Part shown: positions 48,536-59,203 of the stretch, piece after piece
How positions within the stretch are numbered: position 1 is the stretch's first letter
Layout of the letters: every line of letters starts with the position of its first letter
Source of the DNA: Impatiens glandulifera
Lineage: Eukaryota > Streptophyta > Magnoliopsida > Ericales > Balsaminaceae
DNA length: 64,000 nt
NCBI RefSeq assembly: GCF_907164915.1
Contig: NC_061864.1
Location: forward strand, 14,143,889 to 14,207,888
Direction of reading: 5' to 3'
The notes under the pieces: model-generated
Database searches by the model: none
What the model was told of the DNA's origin: nothing
The model's input: only the letters and a program-made list of their open reading frames with translations
Made by a program: the position numbers and the translations under genes

Positions 48536-49039
48536 ATGACCACCAGGAGAAAGTTGCAACTTTCCTTCATTGCCAATAACCGTGCAAGGAAAGCTACACT
48601 CAGGAAAAGGAAGGGTGGTTTGGTCAAAAAGATGCACGAAATAACCACCCTGTGTGGGATCGAGGGGTGTGTCATCATAAATGACGAGAGTGATCCTCAA
48701 CCAACGGTTTGGCCCTCGGAGGAAGGTGCTCGAAGGACTATCGAGAGGTTTAAGAGCCTTTCGATAGACGAGCAAAAGAAGAGGATGGTGAATCAGGAGA
48801 GTTTCACACAACAGAGGCTCGAGAAGATTCAAGAAAAGATTAAGAAGCAGAGGGGAGAAAATCGGAAGAAGGAGGTCACGCTAACCATGTACCAAAGCAT
48901 GTGTGACAACCCGTTGGTCGTGTCCTCCACTCTTAATGCAAATGAGTGTGAGGAGGTGATCAATATGCTGAGTCAACACATAATGGAAATGAACCTCGCT
49001 GTGGAGACAATGGCTTCGTCTTCCAATCCCCTCCCCTAG
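48536..49039 (+). CDS. Type I MADS-box protein (M-gamma, AGL80-like)
   Basis: An intronless gene of 167 residues. The frame is open from 48449, but the MADS domain starts at MTTRRKLQLSFIANN, so I take the ATG at 48536. The MADS domain (residues 1-60) contains the DNA-binding stretch RARKATLRKRKGGLVKK and the motif ITTLCGIEGCVIIND that marks the M-gamma group. A charged, coiled-coil-prone region (about 65-115) follows instead of a K-box, as expected for type I. From family knowledge, M-gamma proteins act as heterodimers with M-alpha partners in the central cell and endosperm. The gene is wedged between a broken and an intact oleosin 5' end and has a foldback MITE in its promoter. Nothing in the coding sequence looks broken. 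Confidence 0.93.
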   Translation: MTTRRKLQLSFIANNRARKATLRKRKGGLVKKMHEITTLCGIEGCVIINDESDPQPTVWPSEEGARRTIERFKSLSIDEQKKRMVNQESFTQQRLEKIQEKIKKQRGENRKKEVTLTMYQSMCDNPLVVSSTLNANECEEVINMLSQHIMEMNLAVETMASSSNPLP

Positions 49040-50369
49040 ACATTCCCCCATTCCCTTAGATTTTATTTAAGTTATTTATTTTTTTGTAATTTCATGTATG
49101 TATGTCCCTTTTGACATATTTTTATCAATAAACTAAGTTTTTCAATTTAAATATTTGTCTTTCATGTCATTCTTAATTTAACTAGATGCACAGTTAATAA
49201 TATAAAAAACTAAGAAAAAAATGTTGGTTTACCTCTTAATTTCTTATTTTATTATTTTTTAATTTAATTCAATATTATTTAATCTAATTATTAAAATATA
49301 TGACAAAATTTACATTTATCCACTAGTTTTATTTAAATTTTATTTTATTTATTCACTAATTATTAAAAATATTAAAAAAATTAATTAAGTAATTCATTTA
49401 AAATTTTAAATTTTTTATATCTATAATGATTTTGATTAAAGCCGTCAATTTGGGTTAGGCTTGTTGGGTTGGCCCGTCCCGCCAAACAATTTAGACGGGT
49501 TTAGTTGAAATATTAGCAACCCATTTGGAAGTGGGCCTATACGGGCCAGCCCGCTTGGGTCGTGGGCCAAGGCTGTTCGGGCTTGGGTTGGCCCACAGTT
49601 TGGCAAAAAAAAATTAATCTGATTTATAGCCTTATAGACATAATATGCCGCATAACCCTAGTTTTATTTCTCTTTCAGGCATCACTGTAACAATTAATAC
49701 TTAATACTTCGCCCATCGGCCGCTGACTACTTATTTGTTCCGCTTTCTTCTTTTCGTTCTCACCTTCAAGGTTTGTGGATTTAAACTTAGTTACAGTCTT
49801 CAACAATCAATACTTAATAGTCTTCAACAATCAATACTTAATACTTCGCCCATTGGCCGCCAACTACTTATTTTTTCTGCATTTCTTCGTTTCGTTCTTA
49901 TCTTCAAATTTTCGTGAATTCAAACTTGGTTCCAGTTTCAAAAGCTTCACACTGAAAGTCTGAAACTTAATATTTTGTTAAATAATATATTCATTTTTGA
50001 AACGGACTTTTCTCAAAATCAATGTATTAATTTGGAATTATTAATGATTTTTATTTGTAGCGAGACAACCCGCGGACTGGCCCGCCTAACCCACAACCAC
50101 CTTGAGTTGGGTTAGAGATTCTCAGTCTGCCGGGATGGTAAGCCAGCCCGTCGTCGACCCGTCAAACGATAAATTTTGTTGGATAAATCCGCTCCGTCAT
50201 GGGTTAAATCTAAAATAATTTTTAAATTACTTTAAAACTTAACTTTATAATAATAATATTAATTCTTATTATTTTAAATAACTTTATGAATCTATAAATG
50301 TCCAAATAACTTAAATTACTCGTTTTAATTGCTTTGAACTAACCCAATAATGTTTTTATTATTATTATT
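49040..50369. other. Intergenic DNA with a GC-richer transposon relic
   Basis: From 49440 to 50180 are blocks with 'ttgggttggcccgtccc' and 'cgggccagcccgcttggg' on the left, and 'cggactggcccgcctaacc' and 'gacccgtcaaacgat' on the right. This pattern is typical of non-autonomous hAT-like elements in plants. Between them an approximately 120-bp segment, with 'caacaatcaatacttaat' and 'ttcgcccatcggccgc', is duplicated in tandem (about 49700-49830 and 49830-49945). The short frames here are incidental. Confidence 0.4.
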
Positions 50370-50495
50370 TTCAAATAATCCAAATTATTTAAATAACTAA
50401 TCAATATCAAACAAGGCCTTATAGATATTTCCATGAGCACAACAGGTAGATATTCAAAATCGAAATCGTGTCGGATACCTAAGAAGTTTCCATTG

Positions 50496-50600
50496 CATGC
50501 ATGCAATGGTCTGCAAAAATGAACACGTGCCCCCCCACCCAACACTTGCCACCATTTTCTTCAACTCCTTCTTTATATATATTAATATATATAACCCTAT
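50496..50600 (+). promoter_or_regulatory. Seed-type promoter elements of the oleosin gene
   Basis: An RY element CATGCATG (50496-50503) is followed by a G-box/ABRE core CACGTGC (50524-50530) and a TATA-like stretch (TTTATATATATT) from about 50572. RY elements bind B3 factors of the ABI3/FUS3 class and ABREs bind bZIP factors; the pair is characteristic of oil-body and storage-protein genes. The motifs are seen; their use is from family knowledge. Confidence 0.75.
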
Positions 50601-50677
50601 CTTTCCTCTATCTCAATCTCAGTACTATAATATACTCCGATCAATCTCAAACTCAAACTCCTAATTCATAACCAACA

Positions 50678-51100
50678 ATGGCAGCACTGCTCGATCAAAG
50701 GCCAACAGGACAGGTTACCAGCAGCTGGGATGATCAGCAACCTAAATCGACACAGATTGTCAAGGCCGTTGCAGCCGTCACCGCCGGAGGCTCACTCTTG
50801 CTCTTCTCCGGCCTGACTCTTGCCGGAACCGTGGTTGCCCTAGCTCTGGCCACCCCTCTGATGGTCATCTTCAGTCCGGTTTTAGTTCCGGCAACAATCA
50901 CACTTTTCATGATCATAGCTGGGTTCATGATTTCTGGTGGATTTGGGTTGTCTTCTTTGACAGTCTTTGCTTGGATGGTTAGGTATCTCACCGGAAAGAA
51001 ACCGCTCGGCGCCGGTCAACTTGATTATGCCCGGTCTAAGATAGCTGGTAAGGCACGTGAGATGAAGGAGAAAGCAGAACAGTACACTGGTTCTAATTAG
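50678..51100 (+). CDS. Oleosin (oil-body structural protein)
   Basis: A single-exon protein of 140 residues. The N-terminal arm (1-28) is polar. Residues about 29-102 form the long hydrophobic hairpin that inserts into oil bodies, with the proline knot P60-x5-S66-P67-x3-P71 exactly matching the family rule PX5SPX3P. A short amphipathic C-terminal arm (103-140) contains LDYARSKIAGKAREMKEKAE. Oleosins coat triacylglycerol droplets in seeds and pollen and stop them fusing. The short C-terminal arm suggests the low-molecular-weight class. The start is supported by the conserved leader shared with the truncated copy. The promoter carries RY and ABRE elements. It lies tail to tail with RABD2, about 400 bases away. 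Confidence 0.97.
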   Translation: MAALLDQRPTGQVTSSWDDQQPKSTQIVKAVAAVTAGGSLLLFSGLTLAGTVVALALATPLMVIFSPVLVPATITLFMIIAGFMISGGFGLSSLTVFAWMVRYLTGKKPLGAGQLDYARSKIAGKAREMKEKAEQYTGSN

Positions 51101-51501
51101 TCACGTGACTTCTTTGATCTATAATATATCAAGTATGGAAAGGTAAAAAGACTCACTTGTGTTTGTGTTATTATTAATAAGTACTTTTATTTCTTGGGTT
51201 GTTTAATTTTCAGTGGCTTTTGTTTTTTGTTTGTTTGTTTGTTTGCCTATTTAATAATTAATATAATATTATAATTATGTGTGAGTGAGTCGTGGCAATG
51301 AAAGGAAAAATGAACAACTAATAAAGGATATAAAATCAAATTCAAATAAGTTCTTTCCTTGTGTTATTATTAAAGAACCCCTAAATTAAATAAATAGAGC
51401 TTCTAAACAGAAAACAGAAGCCCATTAATTAGCCAATCATATATATATATATAAGAAATTAATTAATTAATTAACCAAACAAAAATGAATTAATTAGTTA
51501 A
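51101..51501. other. Convergent 3' region between oleosin and RABD2
   Basis: About 400 bases of AT-rich DNA that must hold both transcript ends. It has a TTTG run at about 51226-51244 and a TA run at 51440-51452. No further gene is seen. Confidence 0.6.
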
Positions 51502-53212
51502 TTAATTAGAGCAACAACCACCTTTCTGGTTAACTGGTTGCCCGCGAATCTGCACAGTTGGCAGTTTCACATTGGCCGCAGGTTGATTCGCCATCCTATA
51601 TACAAAATTTAACAACAATTAATAATTGTAAATTAAGGTATCGTGTTGTTTTTAACTTTTAATTACTAATAATACAAACACTCATTGTGTATAGCCTTAA
51701 GAATGCCCTAGACTAAGTTGAAGTACTGTCCTAGCTTAAGAGGCTAAAAGGTCTCAAGTTCTATAATAGCCTTCAATAACCGAGAAGTGGCCTAAGTTGA
51801 ACCTTAAGAACGCGAGAAGTGGCCTAAGTTGAACCTTAAGAACGCCTTAAGTTGAAGTCCATAGCTAAGAATGCCCTAAGTTGAACATTCATGTGGGGAT
51901 CCTAAATTAAAAAAGAAGTGGGTTTTTGAAGTAGACCTGTTTTTGATGTCAGAAGCCATAGCCATGAAAGCTTGTTCAACGTTAGTTGAGTCTTTAGCAC
52001 TAGCTTCCATAAATGCAATTCCAATTTCATCAGCAAATGCCTTAGCAGTGTCATAAGAGACAGCTCTATTATCAGTTAGATCACATTTGTTACCAACAAG
52101 AAGTTTGTTTACATTCTCACTTGCATAACGATCAATTTCACTCAACCATTGTTTCACATTATTGAAACTATCCAGATCTGTTATGTCATAAACTATAATG
52201 ATTCCATGTGCTCCTCTGTAGTAACTACTCGTTATTGTCCTGAATCGTTCTTGACCAGCAGTATCCCACTGCAAACAACCACACAGACATTATTAATCAA
52301 CATTGCTAAAGAGAAAATACTGGGTAAAATCGACATCTTTTATACAATTTGAAGTTTAATTGTTTTCCCATCCTGCTCCACTGTTCGTATTTTCTACACA
52401 CAAGGAAAGAAAAATGCAACATTATTAGTTATGTTCCTTCTCTGTTCCATATATATATGTCAATCCCACAAAATCATAATAAAAAATGCTTACAAAGTCT
52501 ACACCAATTGTGCTAATGTAGCTGTCAAGATAAGAATCATCCTGCAATTCAATTCAGATAAGTTTCTGAATCCATAATTAATGTATCCAAATGGAGTCTA
52601 ACAAACTTACAGCAAATCTCAAAAGAAGACATGATTTTCCAACTCCAGAATCTCCAATCAACAAAAGCTTGAACAAATAATCACTGCAAAACGAATACGA
52701 ATGAAGACACGAATGAAGATAAGAATCATACCACCAATACAACTGAAAGAGAGTTGCTCTGAATATCGAAAGACTAATAGATTGAATGCAAGCATTATGC
52801 ATATGTATAACAAAATATTCATCTGTTTCTGTATAAACATTCTATCTACCTCTAGATGTAGAAAAACTAGTGGAGATCTACAATTCAAGAGGATACACAT
52901 CTTTCATGGTCCAAGAACATGATAAAAATTGGAAAATCATTAAGAAATGATGCCAAATTAAAAAGAAAAGCATGACGCAGACACTCTAATTCATCATCTT
53001 CTGATATGACCACAGGAGAGGAAACATACAAGATTCATATATACGAATCAAAATTCATAATCTGAGAATCCACAAGTAATGATATGATCTAAAATTGATG
53101 CAGTAAGATGATCTAAGCCAAATATTGAAGTACAAACAAGTGATATCGCAAATGAAACAGCATTAAAGAAGATCTAAGATCAAGGATCAGAAACGCACTA
53201 TTCAGGATTCAT
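51502..53212 (-). CDS. RABD2: Rab GTPase, RABD2/Rab1 class, 6 exons
   Basis: Exons on the minus strand are 53212-53199, 52683-52611, 52541-52494, 52393-52346, 52268-51937 and 51595-51502, all GT-AG and in phase, giving 202 residues. Exon 1 encodes only MNPE and part of Tyr 5. The GTP-binding motifs are all present: GDSGVGKS (15-22), effector Thr 40 in STIGVDF, WDTAGQE (62-68), NKCD (121-124) and SAK (151-153). The end is GGCCSN, with the paired Cys 199/200 for double geranylgeranylation. The effector region and the tail are those of plant RABD2, which drives ER-to-Golgi vesicle traffic. Intron 5 holds a tandem repeat. The gene starts about 300 bases from the USB1 gene on the other strand. Confidence 0.97.
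51715..51885. repeat. Tandem repeat in RABD2 intron 5
   Basis: Several units of 'aagaacgcgagaagtggcc' and 'taagttgaaccttaagaac' follow each other, with two nearly perfect ~32-bp copies at 51778-51845 and degenerate ones on both sides ('aagaatgccctaagttgaa'). It lies next to the donor of exon 5 but does not disturb it. Confidence 0.75.
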
Positions 53213-53512
53213 AACTATTATCGAATTGTGATGACGGACGAACGAACGATCTCAAAACCTGGATCAGATTGCTCTCCACGTCGCCGGATAGAAATATGAA
53301 GAATTTGAATCGCAATAGAGAGAGAATGTGAAAACGAAACTGAATGATGCGATTACTTAGGAAAACGTCTGAATTCATTCATTCATTCTTTCTTTCTTTC
53401 ATTTGACCCTTAATCTATTAATCAATATTCAAATCTACCTCTATACTTTATTTTATTTTTTTATACAAGATCAAACCATTCCCCCATTTTTTGTTTTTGA
53501 AAGAAGACAACA
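53213..53512. promoter_or_regulatory. Bidirectional promoter between RABD2 and USB1
   Basis: Only 300 bases separate the two divergent start codons, and both leaders must fit inside. A CATT/CTTT-rich stretch (53370-53400) takes the place of clear TATA boxes, as common in housekeeping genes. Shared control is inferred from the spacing. Confidence 0.6.
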
Positions 53513-54805
53513 ATGGAAGCTCTTAGAGCTTCGTATGGAGATTCTTCATCTTCTTCAGATTCTGATTCAGAATCCGAATCCAAATCCAAATCAAAGACTC
53601 AAGATTTTGTCTTGCCTCCGCCTCCTCTTGATCTTCTCAATCCGCCAGATTCTCACAGTGAGCTCTCTTGCCTTTCTATCTCTTCATTTGTTACATTCGA
53701 TTCATCAAATGTTTGTTCTTTTCCTTCTCAAGTTACGCCGGATTACCTGCTGGGTTCTCAAGCAAATCGCATTCGAAGCTTCCCTCATGTCGATGGAAAT
53801 TACGCCTTACATGTCTACATCCCAGGTATGAAGGGGGAAACCCTTGTTAAACCCTATTATCGAATTAGGTATTAAGGTTTGTTTAATCGAGATATGAAAT
53901 GAAAATCTGAATCAATTGAAGTTCTTCTTCTACCAATTAGTTAGCTAGTAGAATTGAAAAGTAAAACTTGTGATTTCTGTTTAGTTCATATACCTGCTGC
54001 ACCAAAGAAGGAGATGATTCAGTTTCTGAAAAGGGTTGTGTCTCAAGTACAAGGACTATATGTTATTGATCTAGATATCCCAATTGATGCTTTGTGCAAG
54101 GATGAACAAAAGCTAGATCAAATTGTCATGGGAAGAGAATACCATATAAGTTTAGGTAGAACAGTGCCGGTTCGAGTTCATCAAATCGATTCGATAATAA
54201 CAATGCTTCGTCAGAGGCTTCAGATTCAGAAGAGGTTAGATATTATCATACTTAGTTCTCTGAGTTATGATCAGATGTATATTGCTTGATTATTGACCGG
54301 TCTTTCTGTTTTGTTGTTTTAGGTATTTGATTGATTTTAGCAAGTGGGAAGTTTTTGTTAATGATGATCGAACACGATCTTTTCTTTCCATTGAAATTTT
54401 AGCTGGAGGGCTGGTTCAGGTAACACACAAAAAAGAGATAATTCTATGTACAAAACATGGTTTGATTTGATTTGTTATTGTTTCAGATAAGAAGACAGAT
54501 TCAGGCAGTGAACGAGGTTTATAAGCTTCACAATCTACCCGAGTTCTATGAGGTTAGCCAGCCTCCTAATGTTATTTTGTTTTTTGGTGATGGTGTTTAA
54601 TGCATTTGTATATTAGGAGGCAAGACCACATATTTCGATAGCTTGGGCATTGGGAGATATCAGCGAATCATTGGAGAAGGCGGTGGGGGAAGGAGAAAGG
54701 GGGCGTGGTGGCGGGAAGAAAAATATGTTCAGTTGTGAATTTAGTGGCATTGAATGTAAGATAGGCAAGAAAACCCATCAAATATGTAGTAGATACAAAG
54801 ATTAA
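53513..54805 (+). CDS. USB1: U6 snRNA phosphodiesterase USB1, 5 exons
   Basis: Exons are 53513-53825, 53985-54234, 54323-54419, 54487-54552 and 54617-54805, with GT-AG borders and matching phase, giving 304 residues. It belongs to the 2H phosphoesterase superfamily: the two catalytic HxS motifs are at 158-160 (EYHISL) and 247-249 (PHISIAW). The family-specific FPHVDGNYALHVYIP segment precedes the first. USB1 trims the 3' oligo(U) tail of U6 snRNA in the nucleus and leaves a blocked end that protects it. The N terminus has a Ser/Asp/Glu/Lys-rich tract (about 11-30), probably disordered. With SF1 it is the second splicing-related gene in the window, though the two are 45 kb apart. The start is the first ATG of the frame and agrees with the shared promoter. 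Confidence 0.94.
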
Positions 54806-55513
54806 CTAAACCAACAACAATGGATGGAGGATTCTTATTATTCTATTTGCCTTTCAGTTTCTGTTATTAAGCTATAAACTGTTTTTTTTTTACTTCAATT
54901 TCTCTTATATTAATATTTTTCTCTATAATAAAAATTATTTATAATACAATTGATCTATTAAATAAATATTTATTTTATAATTAATAAACAAATAAATATT
55001 ATTACATTTTTACAGTATTTGAAGTGAATGTTAGGCTAAATATGTAAATATCACATTTCTCTATTACTAATCATACTGGGAAAACTGCCACCACAGTTCT
55101 TACCACATTGCTAATATGTTACATTTTAGATTTAACAATAAAGAACAAATTTTATCTTCAACTATTGAAAAACACCACTCAAAGAGAAGATGCAGGAATT
55201 GTTATTTATAAACTATGTTCTGAAAAGCTCAAACCCGAGACCTTGTAACCACAAGCCTTACGATCTTCAACTGAGCTAACCGAAACTTCAATTTATTTAA
55301 ACTCTTATGCCCAAGGAACCCACACCCAATTGGTCCCCAACATATATATAGTATCTCTACTTTGACAAAAGTAGTAACCAAAAATATCCCTTCAATGAGT
55401 TCAATCTTCTTACAAATATAGTGTCTATATATATATGAACTTTAATATAATGTGAACTCAACCCAATGAGAGAAATATGAGAAAACCAAATTCCATTATA
55501 AATTAATTCTTCT
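54806..55513. other. Convergent intergenic region
   Basis: AT-rich 3' flanks of USB1 and of the TMEM135-like gene. The only recognisable item is the tRNA-like remnant below. Confidence 0.5.
55195..55292 (-). repeat. tRNA-like (SINE-type) remnant
   Basis: The minus strand reads 'ggttagctcagttgaagatc' (box A) and then 'caaggtctcgggtttgagc' (box B) at the spacing of a tRNA gene. The 3' half of a cloverleaf cannot be completed, so it is a SINE or tRNA pseudogene. Confidence 0.5.
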
Positions 55514-58500
55514 TCACAGCCCCTGTATAGATTCAAGATTGTACGTTTCCGAACCTGCCCCTCTGTTATCTGTGGGCAAATCAGGGGTGTTTATAGCGTC
55601 GAGAGCTTGTAGATAGTTATAAGAAGCATTCCTATTAGAAGGTGGCCCTGGATTGTTGATTCTGCTTGCAAGGAAACGCCTAATCAGCCCCCTCAGAAAC
55701 GGAGCCATTGTATCCGGTTCATGTTCCAAATAATACATTACTGCTCCCATACATGCACAGAACAAAGCCACCTGATACAATACATTACAATGTTCCATTT
55801 TTTTAGGGTGTGTTTTCATTAAACATTATGAATTGTAAATGCTGAACTAGATAAGTATCTGAAAATAAATGATGAATAAACTAATATCGAAAAGATGACT
55901 ATACTACCGAATTAAGCTGTATTCTAGCTAGGTGGTTTCAAGTACAACTTAACAAATGGACTTATTTCAAACAAGCACTTAACTTTTTTAGATTAATCAA
56001 AATACAATAAAATCTATATATAGCATCACAATCTAGAAATTTGCCTCAATCACACTTTGTCATACTAAACGGAAAAAAATAATTTTCAATTTTTTTTTTT
56101 TTTTGTTAAGTTTTCATTTTGACATTGATTGTGACAAAATACCTCGGCATTCTTGACATTGGGAAGCAAGTGGCGGTTGACTAATATATACCACCAAGAA
56201 TCACATGCTCGTGGAAGAACATACAAGGCAAGTTCACCACGTCTGGATTTCTTCTCCAGTAGAACCGAAAGGCCAGCCATTCCACCCGCAAGCCAGTAGA
56301 CAAGCTTGTGATCATTTGATGCTACCTTTCTATGCGAACATATCACTCCCTGCCCAGATATCATTTTTGGTATATCATATTTTGAAAAAGAATAAAAAAA
56401 CTAGAGCAAACGATTACCTGAAATATTCCTACAAAAGCAGATAAGAAACTAGTCGAACGAACGGCTCCTTTAACAGCATACAAACTGGTCTGGACCGGAG
56501 CATCCATGAACTAATATGAATCAAAAAGTTAAAAACAGAAATCCAATTAGCATAAAGTTTATATGAAAAACGCATTCAAAAACATGAGAGAATTATGTAC
56601 CTTCTGCAGGTGAAGAACAACAAATGGTACAAAAGTTAAGGAGAAATAAAGGGGAAATGTTTTTCTGAAAGTTGATGATGTGGCCTTTGCATTATGAGCC
56701 AGGCAGGAAGTTGTGTGCGGGTGAATCATCGAACAAGGGATAATAGATGGGAAATTTTCCAGCTTTGCAGGGTTAGTATTCCTAGTACTAGATAGATAAG
56801 CCGAGAGAGAATCAACATCTATAGGAAGACCTCTACAGCAATCTCTCACGGCCTTATACACTGGCTTCGCAACTGGTCCAGTTTTCTGAATGAAATCTTG
56901 ATAAGCTTTTGGCAAACTCTCTGGACGCATTACAAAAGCATACATGACCTGGATATGAGATTCGGATCAAATTCCATGGAAATTCAAATAAGTAATTGCT
57001 GCTTACTATTTTATAAACATAACAGCAGTTCTTAATGAGAGAATATAAAGAAAAATGATAGGTAGTTGATGATTTAAGCAGTGTTTCATCATATCACTTA
57101 ATCTAAATGAGTGTTATTTAATACCACTAAATTTTTTAGATTCAACTGAAATTAAGCTATGAAATCTAATTTAATTCAGTAGGTTATGGATGACTTAACT
57201 GATTAATCAACTAAGAGCATTCAAAAGACAACTTTAATCATATAAATTAATCAACTTATGTCATTACATGGGTAAAATAGTATTTTAAGTACTTCCTCGA
57301 CATTAATTCTAACATTTTATCAAACTAACTTTCATACAACACTAAAAATTTTAATATTTTCATTTGGTTTCTTTAGCATTTATTTTTCTTATATTTAACT
57401 CATTCAACACTTAAAATTCAGTATTCAACATTGAGCACTTCCTTTTCAGTTTTATCAAACACACCCTTAATCTTTGAATGGTAGAATATACATCTCATGG
57501 AATCCAACCTCAAAATCATGTTAACAGACTAAACAGATTATTTTGTACCATTAAGAAATTAAAAGGCAAGGCATATATGCATATTTATTCATCCTGTAAT
57601 ACACGCCCCCATTTGGAAACAGTAGGCCCCAAAAGGAAACAGCAAAAGGCCTTTCGGTTTCTCAAAATTCATATTAAAACATTCACATACAAGCATATCC
57701 AGCTACTACACTACATTATTTTCAACCATTTCCAAATGGCTCGTTTTTTACTTATATAGAACGGAGCAATTGTTAGTACCATCTCTGCAAATATGAAGAT
57801 GGTAATTTAAATAAGAATAAAGAAGATCAGATGCATTACCTGGGCACACGATAAACCAAAAAGCAAAGCATCCCCATGTCGCCAATGGCTTCCCCAGAAG
57901 TGAAACTTGTTCTTTGATTTTGCAGAGTTGTATGCAGACTGAAAGGGCCAAAGTGAAGAAATTAAAAGATAGTTTGATGCAGTTTTTTTTTCAAAATAAC
58001 CTGATTTTTTTTGGAAATAAATAAGGAACCTTGTTTGATGAAAAAGTGGATTATTTGGGTCAAATGACTAAAATATACTTAGTATTTAAAATGTTATCAG
58101 AGTAAAGGTAATGTGGTTCATAAATAGGATAAGCATTTATTCATCAAACAAGGCCTAATTGATTTCTAGTACTGTGTCATCAAAAGGTGTAAATGTATCA
58201 ATCCAGATTGGTACCTGGGCAACCCTAGCTAAAAGATATAAGGCCAGTGTACGTCTCCTATTGGAATCGTCAAGTGCCAAAATAGATAAACCTGCGACCG
58301 AACCTGCTAAAATTCTGCTCCATCACCCCCTTAAACAATGTCATATACATGAAATAGCACTATACAATAACATCATGAGCCAACAATATGAACTTATACT
58401 TAAATAACTAGAAAACACGGTCAACAAACATCTAAGGAAGGAGAACTTACGCATTGAAAGGTGTCTCTCTCTTTCTCCACTTTCTCAACAAACATCTAAG

Positions 58501-59203
58501 GGCATGATAAGATCCAGTGAATCCTCCAAATAGTAATCCAATTCTACATGCTTCCTCTCTCACTATTAAATCTTTCTCTGATACCAATTGCTGCAAGTAA
58601 ATTCAACTTTTCATTCACCAACAGTTTATACAACCAAAACTAGGGCATCATTACTGAAACACAACATAGAAATGACCAATCAGATGTGGAAATACTAAAT
58701 GAGGTTTAAATTAAGCTTAATGACATGAATGTCAGTGAAAATAGGCATGCCTAAAGTTCATATACAACATGAATGAAACCTACAACATTGAAATCGGTAA
58801 AGCAGCAATAGTCAACCTATAACAGATCAGTTAGTAGGAAATGAAACATGAATCGTTTAAGCCATTGAAATTGATAGAATCGAACCTTGAGATCAAGAAG
58901 GGAAGAATAAGACTGTCCACGAGCGAGTTTGAAAGCTCGGAGAAGAATTCCGACTCCGACGCGAACGCCATATGAAAGTAGAAAGCTCTGACAGAGGTTA
59001 CCAATAGCGTTGGCAACACAGGACTCATCCGCATGGTCGCAAGGAGGTTGGAGTCTCCGGACGCGACGCTGACGGCGCTGGAGCTCCTCTATTGCTTCCC
59101 GGAGACGTTCCTCGGCCTCTCGGAGACGAGTTTCGGCTGATGCGTCGTTCAATTGAGGTGGAGAGGGATGAGAATGTAGGTTTGAATCGGGGATAGAAGG
59201 CAT
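55514..59203 (-). CDS. TMEM135 / Tim17-Tim22-Tim23-like multi-pass membrane protein, 8 exons
   Basis: Exons on the minus strand are 59203-58886, 58590-58451, 58314-58215, 57938-57840, 56948-56601, 56510-56418, 56349-56143 and 55771-55514, all GT-AG and in phase, giving 520 residues. The N terminus has a charged coiled-coil stretch (about 24-50, ETRLREAEERLREAIEELQR). Several Gly-rich membrane segments follow in two related halves: GLLFGGFTGSYHALRC and ILAGSVAGLSILALDD near 125-165, then GGMAGLSVLLEKKSRRGELA in exon 7. Repeated Gly-rich helices are shared by TMEM135 and the Tim17/22/23 family. From memory, the Arabidopsis counterpart is annotated as a Tim17/22/23 family protein. Animal TMEM135 affects mitochondrial and peroxisomal dynamics; the plant role is unknown to me. 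A Tourist-like MITE sits in intron 3. Confidence 0.88.
57070..57475. other. Possible MITE relics in intron 4 of the TMEM135-like gene
   Basis: The long intron 4 (56949-57839) has words such as 'gtgttatttaataccacta' and 'ttttatcaaacacaccctta' that resemble the ends of diverged hAT- or Tourist-like MITEs. The boundaries are not resolvable. Confidence 0.3.
58025..58155. mobile_element. Tourist-like MITE with TAA duplication
   Basis: The left end is GGAACCTTGTTTGATGA and the right end on the other strand is GGCCTTGTTTGATGA. Both ends are flanked by TAA (58022-58024 and 58156-58158), the three-base duplication typical of PIF/Harbinger elements. It lies inside intron 3 of the TMEM135-like gene. 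Confidence 0.7.

Noticed and set aside
55195..55292. Functional tRNA gene
   Set aside because: Boxes A and B are recognisable, but the acceptor stem and 3' half cannot be paired.
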